A stretch of 64,000 nt of DNA, taken from Loktanella sp. S4079 (GTDB lineage Bacteria > Pseudomonadota > Alphaproteobacteria > Rhodobacterales > Rhodobacteraceae). Location: the NCBI RefSeq assembly GCF_000967725.1, contig NZ_JXYE01000002.1, positions 496,001 through 560,000 on the forward strand, given 5' to 3'. Positions 16,591 through 26,696 of this stretch are shown one piece after another (positions within the stretch are counted from its first letter, which is position 1; the number at the start of each line of letters is the position of its first letter). The notes under the pieces were generated by a model. That model made no database searches, was not told the DNA's origin, and saw nothing but the letters and a program-made list of their open reading frames with translations. The position numbers and the translations under genes were made by a program.

Positions 16591-17766
16591 TCAGTTGAGA
16601 TGGATGATTTTGATCTCGTCCCCGATTTTGCGCGCAGGATCATGTGGCGGACGCACCGCGAGGCAATTGGCATCCGCCAAAACAGAAAGCAGTGCACTAT
16701 CCTGACGCTCAAACACGGTGACATGGTGACCCGTGACTCGCGCGCGCATGTAATGTTCGCGTGGGCCATTCGCGCCGAGCGGGTTCGTGAGCTGGGCAGT
16801 ATGGGTTGGGGCAGGGTGCGCGCCAAGTCCGAGCATATAATGGATCACAGGACCCAAAAAGATATGCGCGCAAACCATTGCAGAGACCGGATTGCCGGGC
16901 AGACCTATCATGGCCGCTTGGCCGAGCCGCCCTGCCATAAGCGGCTTACCAGGTCGCATTGCGATTTTGTAGAACGCGCGGTCTAGACCTTGGCTCTGTG
17001 CAACTTCGCCGACGATATCATGATCCCCAACAGACGCGCCGCCTATTGTCACAATCAGATCAGCGTCCGACGCGAGATCAAGCGCCAATTCGAGCGAGGG
17101 TGCGTTGTCTTTGGCGATTGGTAAGAGGCGCGCTGTGGCACCAAAGTTTTCGACCAGCGCCGCAATGCCGTAGCTATTTGAGGCGATGATTTGATCAGCA
17201 CGCGGTGTTTCGCCGGGTTGAACCAATTCATCGCCTGTTGCGATGATGGCCACGACGGGCTTGCGTGTAACGTGAATCGTGGCAGCGTTCATTGCAGCCA
17301 TCAGCGCTGTATCGGCGGGCGAAATCAGGCGTGGTGCGGTAATACGTGAACCCGCCGTGAAATCTGCGCCGGCCGCACGGACATAGGCGGATTGCTCTAA
17401 CGTTTCGTTGAGGGTGATTTCATCGCCCGTAGCGACGACATCTTCTTGGATGACGACCCAATCGGTGCCCGTCGGCATGGGCGCACCGGTGAATATACGT
17501 ACAGCCTCGCCTGGGGTGACGGCACCTGCAAAGGCATGGCCAGCGGCGGCTTCTCCTATGATGCGAAGTTTAGCACCAGGGAGAGCATCGGCACGTGAAA
17601 TCGCATATCCATCCATCGCCGAAGCAGCAAAAGGCGGCTGATCACGAAGGGCCACAACGTCAGCGGCCAGCACGCGACCATGTGCTGATCGCAGCGCTAC
17701 TTGTTCCGACGGCAGCGGATCTACCAGCGCAAAAAGATGATCAAGCGCTTCGGCGACAGAAATCAT
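16591..17766 (-). CDS. moeA: Molybdopterin molybdenumtransferase
   Basis: MoeA inserts molybdate into adenylylated molybdopterin. The 391-residue protein has the conserved N-terminal block [13 protein letters not shown] (residues 44-56). The molybdopterin-binding core includes [19 protein letters not shown] and [11 protein letters not shown], and the [10 protein letters not shown] motif is near residue 295. It overlaps moaC by 4 bases (ATGA) and is the last gene of a block starting at trpG. Confidence 0.96.
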   Translation of the reverse strand: MISVAEALDHLFALVDPLPSEQVALRSAHGRVLAADVVALRDQPPFAASAMDGYAISRADALPGAKLRIIGEAAAGHAFAGAVTPGEAVRIFTGAPMPTGTDWVVIQEDVVATGDEITLNETLEQSAYVRAAGADFTAGSRITAPRLISPADTALMAAMNAATIHVTRKPVVAIIATGDELVQPGETPRADQIIASNSYGIAALVENFGATARLLPIAKDNAPSLELALDLASDADLIVTIGGASVGDHDIVGEVAQSQGLDRAFYKIAMRPGKPLMAGRLGQAAMIGLPGNPVSAMVCAHIFLGPVIHYMLGLGAHPAPTHTAQLTNPLGANGPREHYMRARVTGHHVTVFERQDSALLSVLADANCLAVRPPHDPARKIGDEIKIIHLN

Positions 17767-18239
17767 GTGTTTTCAAAGCGGCCGGATTTTCCGCCATCCT
17801 TTAGCGCGACACGAATACCGCCAATTTCCATATCTTTCTGCACGGCCTTCACCATGTCGTAGATTGTCAGAGTGGCTGTGCTCACTGCGGTTAGGGCCTC
17901 CATCTCCACACCTGTTTTCCCAGTCGTTTTGACCGTAGCACGGACGTACACGCCGGGAAGGGCTGTATCAGGTGTGAAATCTACGGCGACCTTGCTGATC
18001 GGTAATGGGTGACACAGCGGGATGAGGTCAGCGGTCTTCTTGGCGCCAGTGATCGCAGCAATGCGCGCAATCCCCAAAACGTCACCCTTGTCTGCGCGGC
18101 CTTCGACAATCAACGATAATGTCTCTGGTGACATTTTGATGTGACCTTCGGCAACGGCGATGCGCGCCGTGTCCGGTTTGTCAGAGACATCGACCATATG
18201 GGCCTTGCCGTCACTATCAAAATGGCTCAGGCTAGTCAT
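17763..18239 (-). CDS. moaC: Cyclic pyranopterin monophosphate synthase
   Basis: MoaC acts with MoaA in the first step of molybdenum-cofactor synthesis. The 158-residue protein carries the family motifs [24 protein letters not shown] (catalytic region), [11 protein letters not shown] and [13 protein letters not shown]. Length is normal. It shares one base with the trpC stop codon (TAATG) and overlaps moeA, so translation is probably coupled across the tryptophan and molybdenum-cofactor genes. Confidence 0.97.
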   Translation of the reverse strand: MTSLSHFDSDGKAHMVDVSDKPDTARIAVAEGHIKMSPETLSLIVEGRADKGDVLGIARIAAITGAKKTADLIPLCHPLPISKVAVDFTPDTALPGVYVRATVKTTGKTGVEMEALTAVSTATLTIYDMVKAVQKDMEIGGIRVALKDGGKSGRFENT

Positions 18240-19048
18240 TACATGCCCCCAGTCGCTGCCGGATTGGCAAGCAGGGTGCGGGTCGCTGCGGTCACGTCAT
18301 CTTGGCGCATCAGGCTTTCACCAATCAAGAATGTCCGCGCACCATACCGCGCCATATCTGCAAGCTCTTCAGGCGTATTCAGCCCGCTTTCACAAACGAT
18401 TGTGCGATCAGCGGGGACAAGTTTGGATAGCGTGCGCGTCGTGTCGAGCGTGGTTTCAAAGGTCTTGAGATTGCGGTTATTGATGCCCATTAACGGCGAC
18501 TTCAATAGGCTTGCGCGTTCCAACTCTTGTGCATCATGCACCTCTAGCAGCACATCCATACCCCACTCAAAGGCAGCCGCCTCGAGCTCTTGGGCCTGTG
18601 CGTCACTGACGGATGCCAGAATGATCAAGATACAATCCGCATGAAGCGCACGTGCTTCGGCCACTTGATATGTATCATACATGAAATCTTTGCGCAGGGC
18701 GGGTAGGTCAACTGCGCTGCGGGCAGCGGTCAAATAGCTGTCGTCGCCCTGAAATGATGGACCATCAGTAAGGACAGAAAGGCAGGTCGCGCCACCGTCC
18801 GCGTAAGCTTTGGCAAGCTCTGGCGGGTTAAAGTCTGGTCTGATCAGACCTTTGGATGGGCTCGCCTTTTTGATTTCAGCGATCAGCCCGTAGCCCTCGC
18901 GCGAGGCTTCTTGCAGACGCGCAGCAAACCCACGGGTCGGCGGGGCGTCTTTCGCGCGTGCCTCGATCTCTGAGAGAGGATGCGCAGCTTTGCATGCGGC
19001 CACATGTTCTAACTTGTAGGTTTTGATTTTCTCGAGAATGTCAGTCAT
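18239..19048 (-). CDS. trpC: Indole-3-glycerol phosphate synthase
   Basis: TrpC closes the indole ring in tryptophan synthesis. The 269-residue TIM-barrel protein shows [13 protein letters not shown] (residues 55-67, catalytic Lys), [24 protein letters not shown] and [13 protein letters not shown]. It is monofunctional, not fused to TrpF. It overlaps ung upstream by 4 bases and moaC downstream by 1. Confidence 0.97.
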   Translation of the reverse strand: MTDILEKIKTYKLEHVAACKAAHPLSEIEARAKDAPPTRGFAARLQEASREGYGLIAEIKKASPSKGLIRPDFNPPELAKAYADGGATCLSVLTDGPSFQGDDSYLTAARSAVDLPALRKDFMYDTYQVAEARALHADCILIILASVSDAQAQELEAAAFEWGMDVLLEVHDAQELERASLLKSPLMGINNRNLKTFETTLDTTRTLSKLVPADRTIVCESGLNTPEELADMARYGARTFLIGESLMRQDDVTAATRTLLANPAATGGM

Positions 19049-19686
19049 GGGTCCGCCCAGTTTATTGGCTCTTGGCCTTGATCAATAAGCCACTGGTTGG
19101 TCTTTGAAAATGGGCGAGAGCCGAAAAAACCGCGATGGCAGGACAAGGGTGATGGATGCGCCGAGGTCAGCACGAGATGATCGTCGGCAATATATCTAGC
19201 GTAGGTCTGTGCGGGACCGCCCCACAGGATAAAGGCACGTGGGCGGTCGCCCAGATGCTTCAAAACCTGTGCAACAAGTTTCGACCACCCGATTTTCGCG
19301 TGGCATTTGGGTTTACCCGGTAAAACGGTCAACGCGGTATTCAACAACAACACGCCCTGATCGGCCCAGTCTTCTAGTCCGGTTTTGCTGCGCGTCACGC
19401 CTAGATCGCTTTGAATTTCCTTAAAGATATTGCCCAAACTATCAAGCCGCCCGCCAAAACTGTCCGGGATCGAAAACGCAAGGCCATCTGCCTTGCCCGG
19501 CGTGTGATAGGGGTCTTGGCCGATGATCACGACACGGGTGTCCTGTGGTTGGCAGCGCTGTAACGCTGCAAAGGTCAGGGCAGGCGGCGGTAGAATGCGG
19601 TCATCAAGATGCGCAGTGATCGCAGGCAAATCCTGATCAAAAAATGACAGTTCCGCCCAATCACCAATCGCGCTGAGGTCGAACAT
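19045..19686 (-). CDS. ung: Uracil-DNA glycosylase (family 1)
   Basis: Removes uracil from DNA to start base-excision repair. The 213-residue protein has the family 1 catalytic motif [17 protein letters not shown] (Asp58) and the DNA-intercalation motif [20 protein letters not shown] near residues 180-199. Its position is odd: it lies between trpD and trpC, sharing one base with trpD and four with trpC, so it must be cotranscribed and probably translationally coupled to tryptophan genes. Confidence 0.95.
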   Translation of the reverse strand: MFDLSAIGDWAELSFFDQDLPAITAHLDDRILPPPALTFAALQRCQPQDTRVVIIGQDPYHTPGKADGLAFSIPDSFGGRLDSLGNIFKEIQSDLGVTRSKTGLEDWADQGVLLLNTALTVLPGKPKCHAKIGWSKLVAQVLKHLGDRPRAFILWGGPAQTYARYIADDHLVLTSAHPSPLSCHRGFFGSRPFSKTNQWLIDQGQEPINWADP

Positions 19687-20699
19687 CAGCTTTTGCTAAT
19701 CCGGGCCAAAGTTTCAACGGCCTGCTTTGCCTTTCCTGCGTCGATGCTTGCGCGGGCGATTTCGACGCCCTCAGGCAGGCTCGTCGCCTTGTCCGCAACA
19801 ACAAGCGCCGCAGCGGCATTAAACAAGACCGCGTCGCGGTAAGCACCGGTTTCACCGTCAAGCAGCGCGCGCAACGCGTTGGCGTTTTCCTCAGGCGTTC
19901 CGCCGATCAAATCCGCGAAGTTGTGAACGGGCAGGCCAGCATCCTCTGGGTGGATTTCGCGGGATGATATTTTGCCATTCTCAAGTGCGGCGACAGCGGT
20001 GGGTCCGCAAATTGTGATCTCATCCGTGCCATCACTGCCGTGAACTAACCACGCCTTTTCCGAGCCAAGCTGTTGCAGGGTTTCCGCCATGGGATGGATC
20101 AAATCTACGGCGAATGCACCCGTTAGCTGACGTTTAACCCCAGCAGGATTTGTTAATGGTCCCAGAATGTTAAAGATCGTTTTGCATCCAAGTTCCAGGC
20201 GCACGGGGCCAACATGTTTCATCGCAGGATGATGCATCGGGGCCATCATAAAGCCAATGCCAGCCTCGGCCAATGCGCGTTCGACGATATCCGCGCCAAC
20301 CATCACGTCAATCCCAAGCGCGCCTTGAACATCTGCAGTGCCTGATTTTGACGATAGGTTTCTGTTTCCGTGCTTTGCCACCGGAACGCCAGCGCCTGCG
20401 ACAACAAATGCGGTCGCGGTCGATATGTTCAGCGTATGTTTGCCGTCGCCACCCGTGCCGACGATGTCCATTGCACCTTCGGGTGCCTTTACCGGCACGC
20501 AATGGGCGCGCATTACAGCGGCTGCTGCTGCATATTCGGCCACAGATTCACCACGTGTGCGCAGCGCCATCAGAAATCCACCAACCTGAGCGGGCGAGGC
20601 ATTCCCTTCAAAAAGATAGCCAAATGCTTCTTCGGCTTGTGATCGCGAAAGCGGACCTTCGGAGGCTGCGTAGATCAGGGGCTTCATAGCGTCGTTCAT
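19686..20699 (-). CDS. trpD: Anthranilate phosphoribosyltransferase
   Basis: Adds PRPP to anthranilate, the second step of tryptophan synthesis. The 337-residue protein has the phosphate-binding glycine motif [15 protein letters not shown] near residues 80-94, then [20 protein letters not shown] and [11 protein letters not shown]. It overlaps trpG by 4 bases upstream and touches ung downstream. Confidence 0.97.
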   Translation of the reverse strand: MNDAMKPLIYAASEGPLSRSQAEEAFGYLFEGNASPAQVGGFLMALRTRGESVAEYAAAAAVMRAHCVPVKAPEGAMDIVGTGGDGKHTLNISTATAFVVAGAGVPVAKHGNRNLSSKSGTADVQGALGIDVMVGADIVERALAEAGIGFMMAPMHHPAMKHVGPVRLELGCKTIFNILGPLTNPAGVKRQLTGAFAVDLIHPMAETLQQLGSEKAWLVHGSDGTDEITICGPTAVAALENGKISSREIHPEDAGLPVHNFADLIGGTPEENANALRALLDGETGAYRDAVLFNAAAALVVADKATSLPEGVEIARASIDAGKAKQAVETLARISKS

Positions 20700-21277
20700 G
20701 CCGGCACCTTTGCAACATCAAGAAAGGTGTTCAGCAACTTATGACCATGTTCGGATTTGATGCTTTCGGGGTGAAATTGTACACCGTGAATTGGCAAGGT
20801 CTTGTGCTGAAGCCCCATGATTGTGCCGTCTTCGAGTTCGGCTGTGACCTCCAAACAATCGGGCAGGGTTTCACGCTCGACGATCAGTGAGTGATAGCGG
20901 GTGGCCTCAAAGGGGGTGGGCAAATCTGCAAAGACGCCTTTGCCAGTGTGGTGCATTGCGCCCATCTTGCCGTGAACGATCTCATGGCAGCGGATTACCT
21001 TGCCACCAAATGCCTCGCCGATGGACTGGTGGCCAAGGCATACCCCCATCAGCGGGATTTCAGCCTCGGCCGCGGCATGAACGAGCGGCAAACAAATGCC
21101 GGCCTGTGCAGGGTCGCAAGGGCCGGGAGAAAGCAAAATTGCATCGGGACGCATGCCCATGGCCTGTTGAACATCCAAGGCGTCATTGCGGCGAACCACG
21201 ACGTCAGCGCCCAGTTCACCAAGGTAGTGAACCAGATTGTAGGTGAAGCTATCGTAGTTATCTATCAGCAAAAGCAT
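20696..21277 (-). CDS. trpG: Anthranilate synthase glutaminase component
   Basis: The amidotransferase subunit supplying ammonia to TrpE. The 193-residue class I glutaminase has the start [14 protein letters not shown], the oxyanion strand LLSPGPCDP, the nucleophile Cys in [16 protein letters not shown] and the His-Glu pair in [14 protein letters not shown]. The start at 21277 is preferred over in-frame ATGs up to 21349 because of family fit and AGGGGAT upstream. It heads the trpG-trpD-ung-trpC-moaC-moeA block. No leader peptide with clustered Trp codons was seen upstream. Confidence 0.95.
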   Translation of the reverse strand: MLLLIDNYDSFTYNLVHYLGELGADVVVRRNDALDVQQAMGMRPDAILLSPGPCDPAQAGICLPLVHAAAEAEIPLMGVCLGHQSIGEAFGGKVIRCHEIVHGKMGAMHHTGKGVFADLPTPFEATRYHSLIVERETLPDCLEVTAELEDGTIMGLQHKTLPIHGVQFHPESIKSEHGHKLLNTFLDVAKVPA

Positions 21278-21418
21278 GACAAAATCCCCTGCAGGTCGAA
21301 TTAGGGCTACCGTCTCCCCCATGGCTGACGGTATAATCATGCCATACATGGGCCGGGACGCGGGGCAGCGTCAAGATCGAACGGCTGGAATACATACGAC
21401 TTAAGGGGCGAATTTTTT

Positions 21419-23236
21419 ATGCGGAGTAGTGTGTCAGGGGGTGTTTGGGCGCTTGTTCTTGGTGGGGCAGGACTGGGTGTCGCGTCTTTGATTGGGGAAC
21501 AACCAGCCGGAAATGAACCCCCGCAGACACCGCTGATCGCGGCTCCTGAGGTGGCGCAAACCGCCGAAGTCGAGAGCGATCCCGGTGAATTGGCACCGCC
21601 AGCAGACCGTGACTTTGCCGTGAGCGCGCCGCGCGTCTCTGCGGCAGAGGCTGAAATCGCAGAGCCACCAGCAGATACTGATCCGCCTGCGGCACCTGAG
21701 ACAACAGAGGTCGAGGCCGAGCTGAACACGCCTGTTGAAATAGACGAATCAGAGGTTGTGACCTCACTCGAAGCACCTGCATTGCCCGCGACAGAGGCCG
21801 CTCCGCTGACGGTTCCGACCACAAATGACACCTCTGTTATGACGCCGCAGCCTCCTGCGCCGATTGTCGAGGCAGATCAAGCCGAAGCACCGAGTGTTAC
21901 TGAAATCGCCGAGGATGTCGCGAATTTTGAGACACCGTTGCCAACTGATGATGCGTCTGAGGTCGTTGAAGCTGAGGTTGAAACCGTGCTCCAGCCCGGC
22001 GTGAGCGATGACGGGACATTGGTTTGGATTGATCCAGAGACCCAAACTGAGGTTGAGGCGCTCCCTGCCGAAGTTGAGCCGAGCGTTGTTGAGACAACAG
22101 AAAATAAGATGATGGTGCCAGATTTTGGTAATTTTGATGATCCCCAGCCATCACAAGACGCACCTTATATCGTTGAGGGTGGACCAAGCGATTTGGTTCC
22201 GCCGTCAATCAGTGAACCCTCTTCTGAGGGGGTGGCAATGTTGCCACCGATTGTTGTTCCTGAACCGAGTGTAGCGCCTGAGGCGGGTGTGTCAGAACAA
22301 GCGTCAGATCAACCATCGGGTGGTAGCGGGGCAGTGGCTGCGCCAAATGTGCAACCCTCCGATGCGGCGCCAGAAACATCCGAGAGCGAAACGGCTGAAA
22401 CTGCCGAAGCTACCGAAGAGACCACAACTGCCCAAGCCGAAGAACCAGTGGCCGCTGCGCCTGAGTATGGGAAGCGTATCCGAGTGAATCGCCCATCTGC
22501 CGCAACAACAGAAGGGGGCGAAGAGGCTGGCTCTGCACCTCTAGCCATTGGGCGGACAGATCCAACTGCGCTCGGGCGCTATGCGACCGCCTTTGAAAAT
22601 CCGCGCGGGCTGCCGATGATTTCGGTGATGCTGTTGGATGATGGTTCAAACGGGGTGATGGCATCAGAATTATCTGCAATGCCCGTTCCGGTGACTGTGG
22701 TTTTGAATGCGCTTGATCCGAATGCCGCCGACTATATGGGGGCCTATCGCGCCTATGGGATCGAAGTCATCATGCAGGCTTCGCTGCCGGAAGGGGCCGT
22801 TCCGACAGATGTCGAGGTCGCGTTCGAAGCAGGGTTCCGCAGCTTACCAGAGGCCATTGCGCTCTATTCTGATGGGACAGGCGTCTTGCAAAGTAACCGT
22901 GCTGCGATTGATCAAGCGATGCAGATTCTTTCTGAGGACGGTCGTGGGCTTGTGACCGTGCAGCGTGGTCTCGGCGGCGCATTACGCGCAGCAGAGGCGG
23001 CAGAGGTGCCCGCAGTCACGATTTTGCGCGAACTTGACGCGAAAGGCGAAGACCAGCCTGCAATTGAACGGGCACTTGATCAGTCTGCGCTACGTGCGCG
23101 CCAGATGGGGAGCGCTGTGCTGTTTGGACAAGTGCGGGCTGAGACGATCTCTGCGCTTACCAATTGGGCGCTATCGGTGGATCAGGAACAAATGGTTTTG
23201 GCACCTGTTTCAGCCGTACTAAAGAGCATGAAATAA
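21419..23236 (+). CDS. Divergent polysaccharide deacetylase family protein with long acidic linker
   Basis: A 605-residue envelope protein. An N-terminal membrane anchor or signal (residues 8-26, GVWALVLGGAGLGVASLI) is followed by about 340 residues of Pro/Ala/Glu/Thr-rich, low-complexity sequence. The C-terminal domain (about 385-605, from RGLPMISVMLLDDGSNG) belongs to the divergent polysaccharide deacetylase fold. In the family it is periplasmic and related to NodB-type deacetylases but often lacks their metal ligands. The linker could span the periplasm. AGGGGCG lies 12 bases before the ATG. Confidence 0.78.
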   Translation: MRSSVSGGVWALVLGGAGLGVASLIGEQPAGNEPPQTPLIAAPEVAQTAEVESDPGELAPPADRDFAVSAPRVSAAEAEIAEPPADTDPPAAPETTEVEAELNTPVEIDESEVVTSLEAPALPATEAAPLTVPTTNDTSVMTPQPPAPIVEADQAEAPSVTEIAEDVANFETPLPTDDASEVVEAEVETVLQPGVSDDGTLVWIDPETQTEVEALPAEVEPSVVETTENKMMVPDFGNFDDPQPSQDAPYIVEGGPSDLVPPSISEPSSEGVAMLPPIVVPEPSVAPEAGVSEQASDQPSGGSGAVAAPNVQPSDAAPETSESETAETAEATEETTTAQAEEPVAAAPEYGKRIRVNRPSAATTEGGEEAGSAPLAIGRTDPTALGRYATAFENPRGLPMISVMLLDDGSNGVMASELSAMPVPVTVVLNALDPNAADYMGAYRAYGIEVIMQASLPEGAVPTDVEVAFEAGFRSLPEAIALYSDGTGVLQSNRAAIDQAMQILSEDGRGLVTVQRGLGGALRAAEAAEVPAVTILRELDAKGEDQPAIERALDQSALRARQMGSAVLFGQVRAETISALTNWALSVDQEQMVLAPVSAVLKSMK

Positions 23237-23237
23237 G

Positions 23238-23263
23238 AAAAAGGGTGGATTAAAATCCACCCT
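23238..23263 (-). terminator. Intrinsic terminator of trpE
   Basis: On the minus strand AGGGTGGA and TCCACCCT arms form an 8-bp stem around TTTTAA, followed by a T-run at 23242-23238. It lies 14 bases after the trpE stop codon and may also slow convergent transcription from the deacetylase gene. Confidence 0.85.
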
Positions 23264-23276
23264 ACGTTTCGCTTAC

Positions 23277-24785
23277 TTAGTTGCCGCCACTGGGGAACAT
23301 TGTCGCGTCTGACGCGGCTTTGCGGATCGCGTTCGATTTGTGAACGGTTTCTTGATACTCGGCCTCTGGATCACTGTCGTGTACGACGCCGCCGCCAGCT
23401 TGGATGTAGAGGTTTTCGTCTTTTACCACCGCTGTCCGTAGGGCGATGCACATATCCATGTCGCCATTCGCACTAAAGTAGCCACAGCCGCCGCCATAGA
23501 CACCACGCTTTTCTGGTTCCAGCTCATCAATGATTTCCATGGCGCGAACTTTGGGTGCGCCAGACACTGTCCCCGCAGGCATACCAGCAAAGAATGCTGA
23601 AAGCGCATCCTGATCATCAGCCAGCTCGCCAACGACGTTGGACACAATGTGCATCACGTGGCTGTAGCGTTCAATAATGAATTCTTCGGTCGGGCGCACC
23701 GTACCAATTTTGCTGACTTTGCCGGTATCGTTGCGGCCCAAGTCCAAGAGCATAAGGTGCTCGGCCAGTTCTTTTTCGTCGGCCAGCAATTCTGCCTCGT
23801 TCGCCTTATCTTGCGCAGGGGTTGCACCGCGAGGGCGGGTGCCAGCGATAGGGCGAATTGTGACCTCTTTGCCAAAGACCCGCACCAAGATTTCCGGGCT
23901 TGCCCCGATGACTTGGAAGCCGCCAAAGTTAAAGAAGAACATGAATGGTGATGGGTTTGTCCGACGCAGACTGCGATAGAGCGCAAAGGGCGGTTCGCGG
24001 AACTCTTGGGTCCAGCGCTGGGATGGGACGACCTGAAAGATATCCCCGGCGCGGATATATTCCTTGGCCTTTTCCACGGCTTCCAAATAACCACTATGGG
24101 TAAAGTTCGAAACCGGCGGGTTTACTGGCGTCGGATCAGAGAGCGCGCGACCGTCACCGGGTGTGGGACGTTCAAGTGCACGCTGTGCGTCCATAACGCG
24201 CTCTGCCGCTTGGGCGTAGGCTGCGCGCGCGTCAATGCCATCGCGGACATAGGCGGGTGCCACCAGAATCACGTCGCCCTTAACCCCATCAAGAACGGCC
24301 ACCACCGAAGGACGCAACATCATTGCATCGGGCAATCCCAGTGGATCGGGGTTGATATCGGGGAGATGTTCGACCAAGCGGATCATGTCATATCCCAGAT
24401 AACCAAACAGCCCGGCAGAAGCCGCAGGCAGATCAGCAGGCAGATCAATGCGCGATTCCGCGAGCACAGAGCGCAAGGCTGTTAGCGGATCGTCATCAAG
24501 ATCGACAAAATCGTCATCGCTAAAGCGGGCGTTGCGATTAACGCGCGAGGTTGTCCCGCGACACTCCCAAATGAGGTCAGGGTTCATCCCGATGATGGAG
24601 TAGCGCCCGCGCACTTCGCCGCCTGTGACGCTTTCAAGCATAAAGGCGTTTTTGCCAGCGCCCGATAGCTTGAGCATCAATGAAACAGGGGTGTCCAGAT
24701 CGGCGGCAATGCGCGTGTACACAACTTGGTTCTCGCCAGCGTCATAGCCGCGGGCGAAAGCATCATACTGAGGAAGGAGTGACAT
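23277..24785 (-). CDS. trpE: Anthranilate synthase component I
   Basis: Converts chorismate and ammonia to anthranilate, the first committed step to tryptophan. The 502-residue protein has the tryptophan-feedback region with MLESVTGGEVRGRYS near residue 49. The chorismate-binding core includes PSQRWTQEF, GASPEILVRV, IAGTRPRGA, DLGRNDTGK and GTVSGAPKVRAMEII. It starts 6 bases after the PpiD-like gene on the same strand and is separate from trpGDC, a split also seen in other alphaproteobacteria. Confidence 0.97.
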   Translation of the reverse strand: MSLLPQYDAFARGYDAGENQVVYTRIAADLDTPVSLMLKLSGAGKNAFMLESVTGGEVRGRYSIIGMNPDLIWECRGTTSRVNRNARFSDDDFVDLDDDPLTALRSVLAESRIDLPADLPAASAGLFGYLGYDMIRLVEHLPDINPDPLGLPDAMMLRPSVVAVLDGVKGDVILVAPAYVRDGIDARAAYAQAAERVMDAQRALERPTPGDGRALSDPTPVNPPVSNFTHSGYLEAVEKAKEYIRAGDIFQVVPSQRWTQEFREPPFALYRSLRRTNPSPFMFFFNFGGFQVIGASPEILVRVFGKEVTIRPIAGTRPRGATPAQDKANEAELLADEKELAEHLMLLDLGRNDTGKVSKIGTVRPTEEFIIERYSHVMHIVSNVVGELADDQDALSAFFAGMPAGTVSGAPKVRAMEIIDELEPEKRGVYGGGCGYFSANGDMDMCIALRTAVVKDENLYIQAGGGVVHDSDPEAEYQETVHKSNAIRKAASDATMFPSGGN

Positions 24786-24791
24786 ATTAAC

Positions 24792-26630
24792 CTATTGGAA
24801 CTGGGCGTTGACCGCGTTCACGGTGGCCTGATTGATGTTCACGTCTGTTTCTTGCTGAAGCGCGGCTGAGTAGGCTTGGTAAATGTCCTGCGCAATCGCC
24901 GTCGTGGCATTTCCGGCCAGCGCTTCAATGCGGCTCGCGGTGAGTTCATCAGATTCATCTGGACCCGCGATTGCATCAAGACGAACGATTACGGCGCGGT
25001 CACCTGCGTCCAATACAGCCACATCACCCACAGCCATTTTGAATAGCTCTTCATTGAATACAGGCGGTGTGCCCTCGATGAAGTCGGTACGTGTCATGTT
25101 TTCTTCGGTATTGGCGATCAGCCCAAGCGTTTCAAAGTCTTCTGCGCTTTGGATATCGGCGGATAGTTCCGTGGCGCGTGCCATTACAGCGTCTTGGCGG
25201 GCTTGGACTTGCCACGCTTCAGCGGCGGCATCGCGGACCTCATCCAATGGGCGCACAGCAGGGGGCGTGATGCCATCAAGGCGCAGCGCAAAAATACCAC
25301 CGTCTGCAAGGTCGATTACCTCGGCAAAGGCACCTTCTTCGACACGGGCAGCGGCATCGCGGAAATCGTCGTAAGCTGCGATTCCCTCGGCGATTTGATC
25401 GGTCCAATTGATGGTGCCAAGTTCCAGGTTCGTGCGGTCAGCCAAATCTTCGAGCGTCGCACCGCCAGCAATCAAATCGAGAATACCGTCCGTACTATCC
25501 GAGATCACCTCGCGTGCGGCATCCGCGGCAAGTTCATCGCGCAATTCTGCTGATGCTTCTTCAAGTGGCGTTTCTTGCGCCGCCAAGACAGCGTTCATCC
25601 GGAATAGCGCAGGGCCGAGCGGCGAATTGAACGGGCCAACAACGTCACCGGGCGCGGCCTCAAAGACGGCAGTTCCTGCGGCACGCAGTTCCTCTTGGTC
25701 AACGTCACCCATATCAACGTCGTTAAGTGACAGACCGCGTTCAGTCACCAGATCTTCAAATGTGGCTTCACCGGCGTCGACACGTGCGCGCGCGTCCTCG
25801 GCTTTTTGTGCATCAAGATAGACAAGGCGTTCAACTAAGCGACGCTCTGGCTGGACGAAATCAGCGATACGGTCTTGGTATAGCTGTTCAATCGCGGTTT
25901 CCGGCACATCCATTTCATCTTGGATCATGTCGGGCGCAAGCCAGACATAGGTAATGTCACGGGTTTCCGGCAGCGTGAAATCTTCGGGGTGTTCGTCGTA
26001 ATAGGATTGAATATCCGCATCCGTCGCACCTGGCGTTGGCGCGTCAAGCGCCTCTGCATCAATCGCGGCCCAGGTCGCGCTGCGGCGTTCCGCAATATAG
26101 GCGATCATTGTGTCGCCAAACACATCCTGCTGGGGCACACCGCCGACGACAGCGCCTTGCAGCAATGTGCGCGCCATTTCTTCGCGAAGCGATGTTTCAA
26201 AGGCGCCTTCATTTTGGCCCGATTGCTGGAGAGCTAGGCGATAGCTGTCGGCGTTAAAACCGTTGCGGCCCTGAAATTCTGGGATCGATTTGAGTTGATC
26301 AAAAACGCGCTGGTCTCCGACAGAAAGACCAAGGTTCGCTGCCTCATTGTCGAGAGTGCGGTTTTGGACAACAGCCTGAAGCGCCTGACGGTCGAGCCCC
26401 AAAGAAATCGCCTGTTGAAAGGTGATTTGCGTATTGAACTGGCGCGACATGTTTTGGATTTGCGCGTTGAGCTGGCGCTGGTAATCCGTGATCGGTACAT
26501 CTTTGTCTCCAACGGTCCCAAGGCTTCGCATACTGCTGGTAAAGCCGCTGGACCCAAATCCAGCCATGCCAACAAGAACAACCCCGACAATGACCAATGG
26601 GCCGTACCGATTTTTCTTTTTCTCTGCCAT
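24792..26630 (-). CDS. PpiD/SurA-like peptidyl-prolyl isomerase, membrane-anchored
   Basis: A 612-residue periplasmic folding factor. It has a short cytosolic basic head (MAEKKKNRYG), a membrane anchor (about residues 10-28), then SurA-type N-terminal helices (VPITDYQRQLNAQIQ). A degenerate parvulin-like region is followed by a long acidic C-terminus. This layout matches PpiD, which assists outer-membrane and periplasmic proteins. The catalytic parvulin residues are not obvious, so it may act as a chaperone only. The start at 26630 is chosen by anchor position; the frame is open to 26693. It probably shares a transcript with trpE. Confidence 0.85.
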   Translation of the reverse strand: MAEKKKNRYGPLVIVGVVLVGMAGFGSSGFTSSMRSLGTVGDKDVPITDYQRQLNAQIQNMSRQFNTQITFQQAISLGLDRQALQAVVQNRTLDNEAANLGLSVGDQRVFDQLKSIPEFQGRNGFNADSYRLALQQSGQNEGAFETSLREEMARTLLQGAVVGGVPQQDVFGDTMIAYIAERRSATWAAIDAEALDAPTPGATDADIQSYYDEHPEDFTLPETRDITYVWLAPDMIQDEMDVPETAIEQLYQDRIADFVQPERRLVERLVYLDAQKAEDARARVDAGEATFEDLVTERGLSLNDVDMGDVDQEELRAAGTAVFEAAPGDVVGPFNSPLGPALFRMNAVLAAQETPLEEASAELRDELAADAAREVISDSTDGILDLIAGGATLEDLADRTNLELGTINWTDQIAEGIAAYDDFRDAAARVEEGAFAEVIDLADGGIFALRLDGITPPAVRPLDEVRDAAAEAWQVQARQDAVMARATELSADIQSAEDFETLGLIANTEENMTRTDFIEGTPPVFNEELFKMAVGDVAVLDAGDRAVIVRLDAIAGPDESDELTASRIEALAGNATTAIAQDIYQAYSAALQQETDVNINQATVNAVNAQFQ

Positions 26631-26696
26631 AAACTTCGTGCGCTCCGCCCTAATTGGTGGGCCATGAATACGGCCCTGCGCCCAAGGGTGCAAGGG

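Noticed and set aside
21278..21418. Trp leader peptide and attenuator before trpG
   Set aside because: No short ORF with clustered TGG codons and no alternative terminator hairpins are visible in this gap.
24883..25374. 163-codon plus-strand frame antisense to the PpiD-like gene
   Set aside because: Ser/Ala-rich, low-complexity shadow of the real coding strand.
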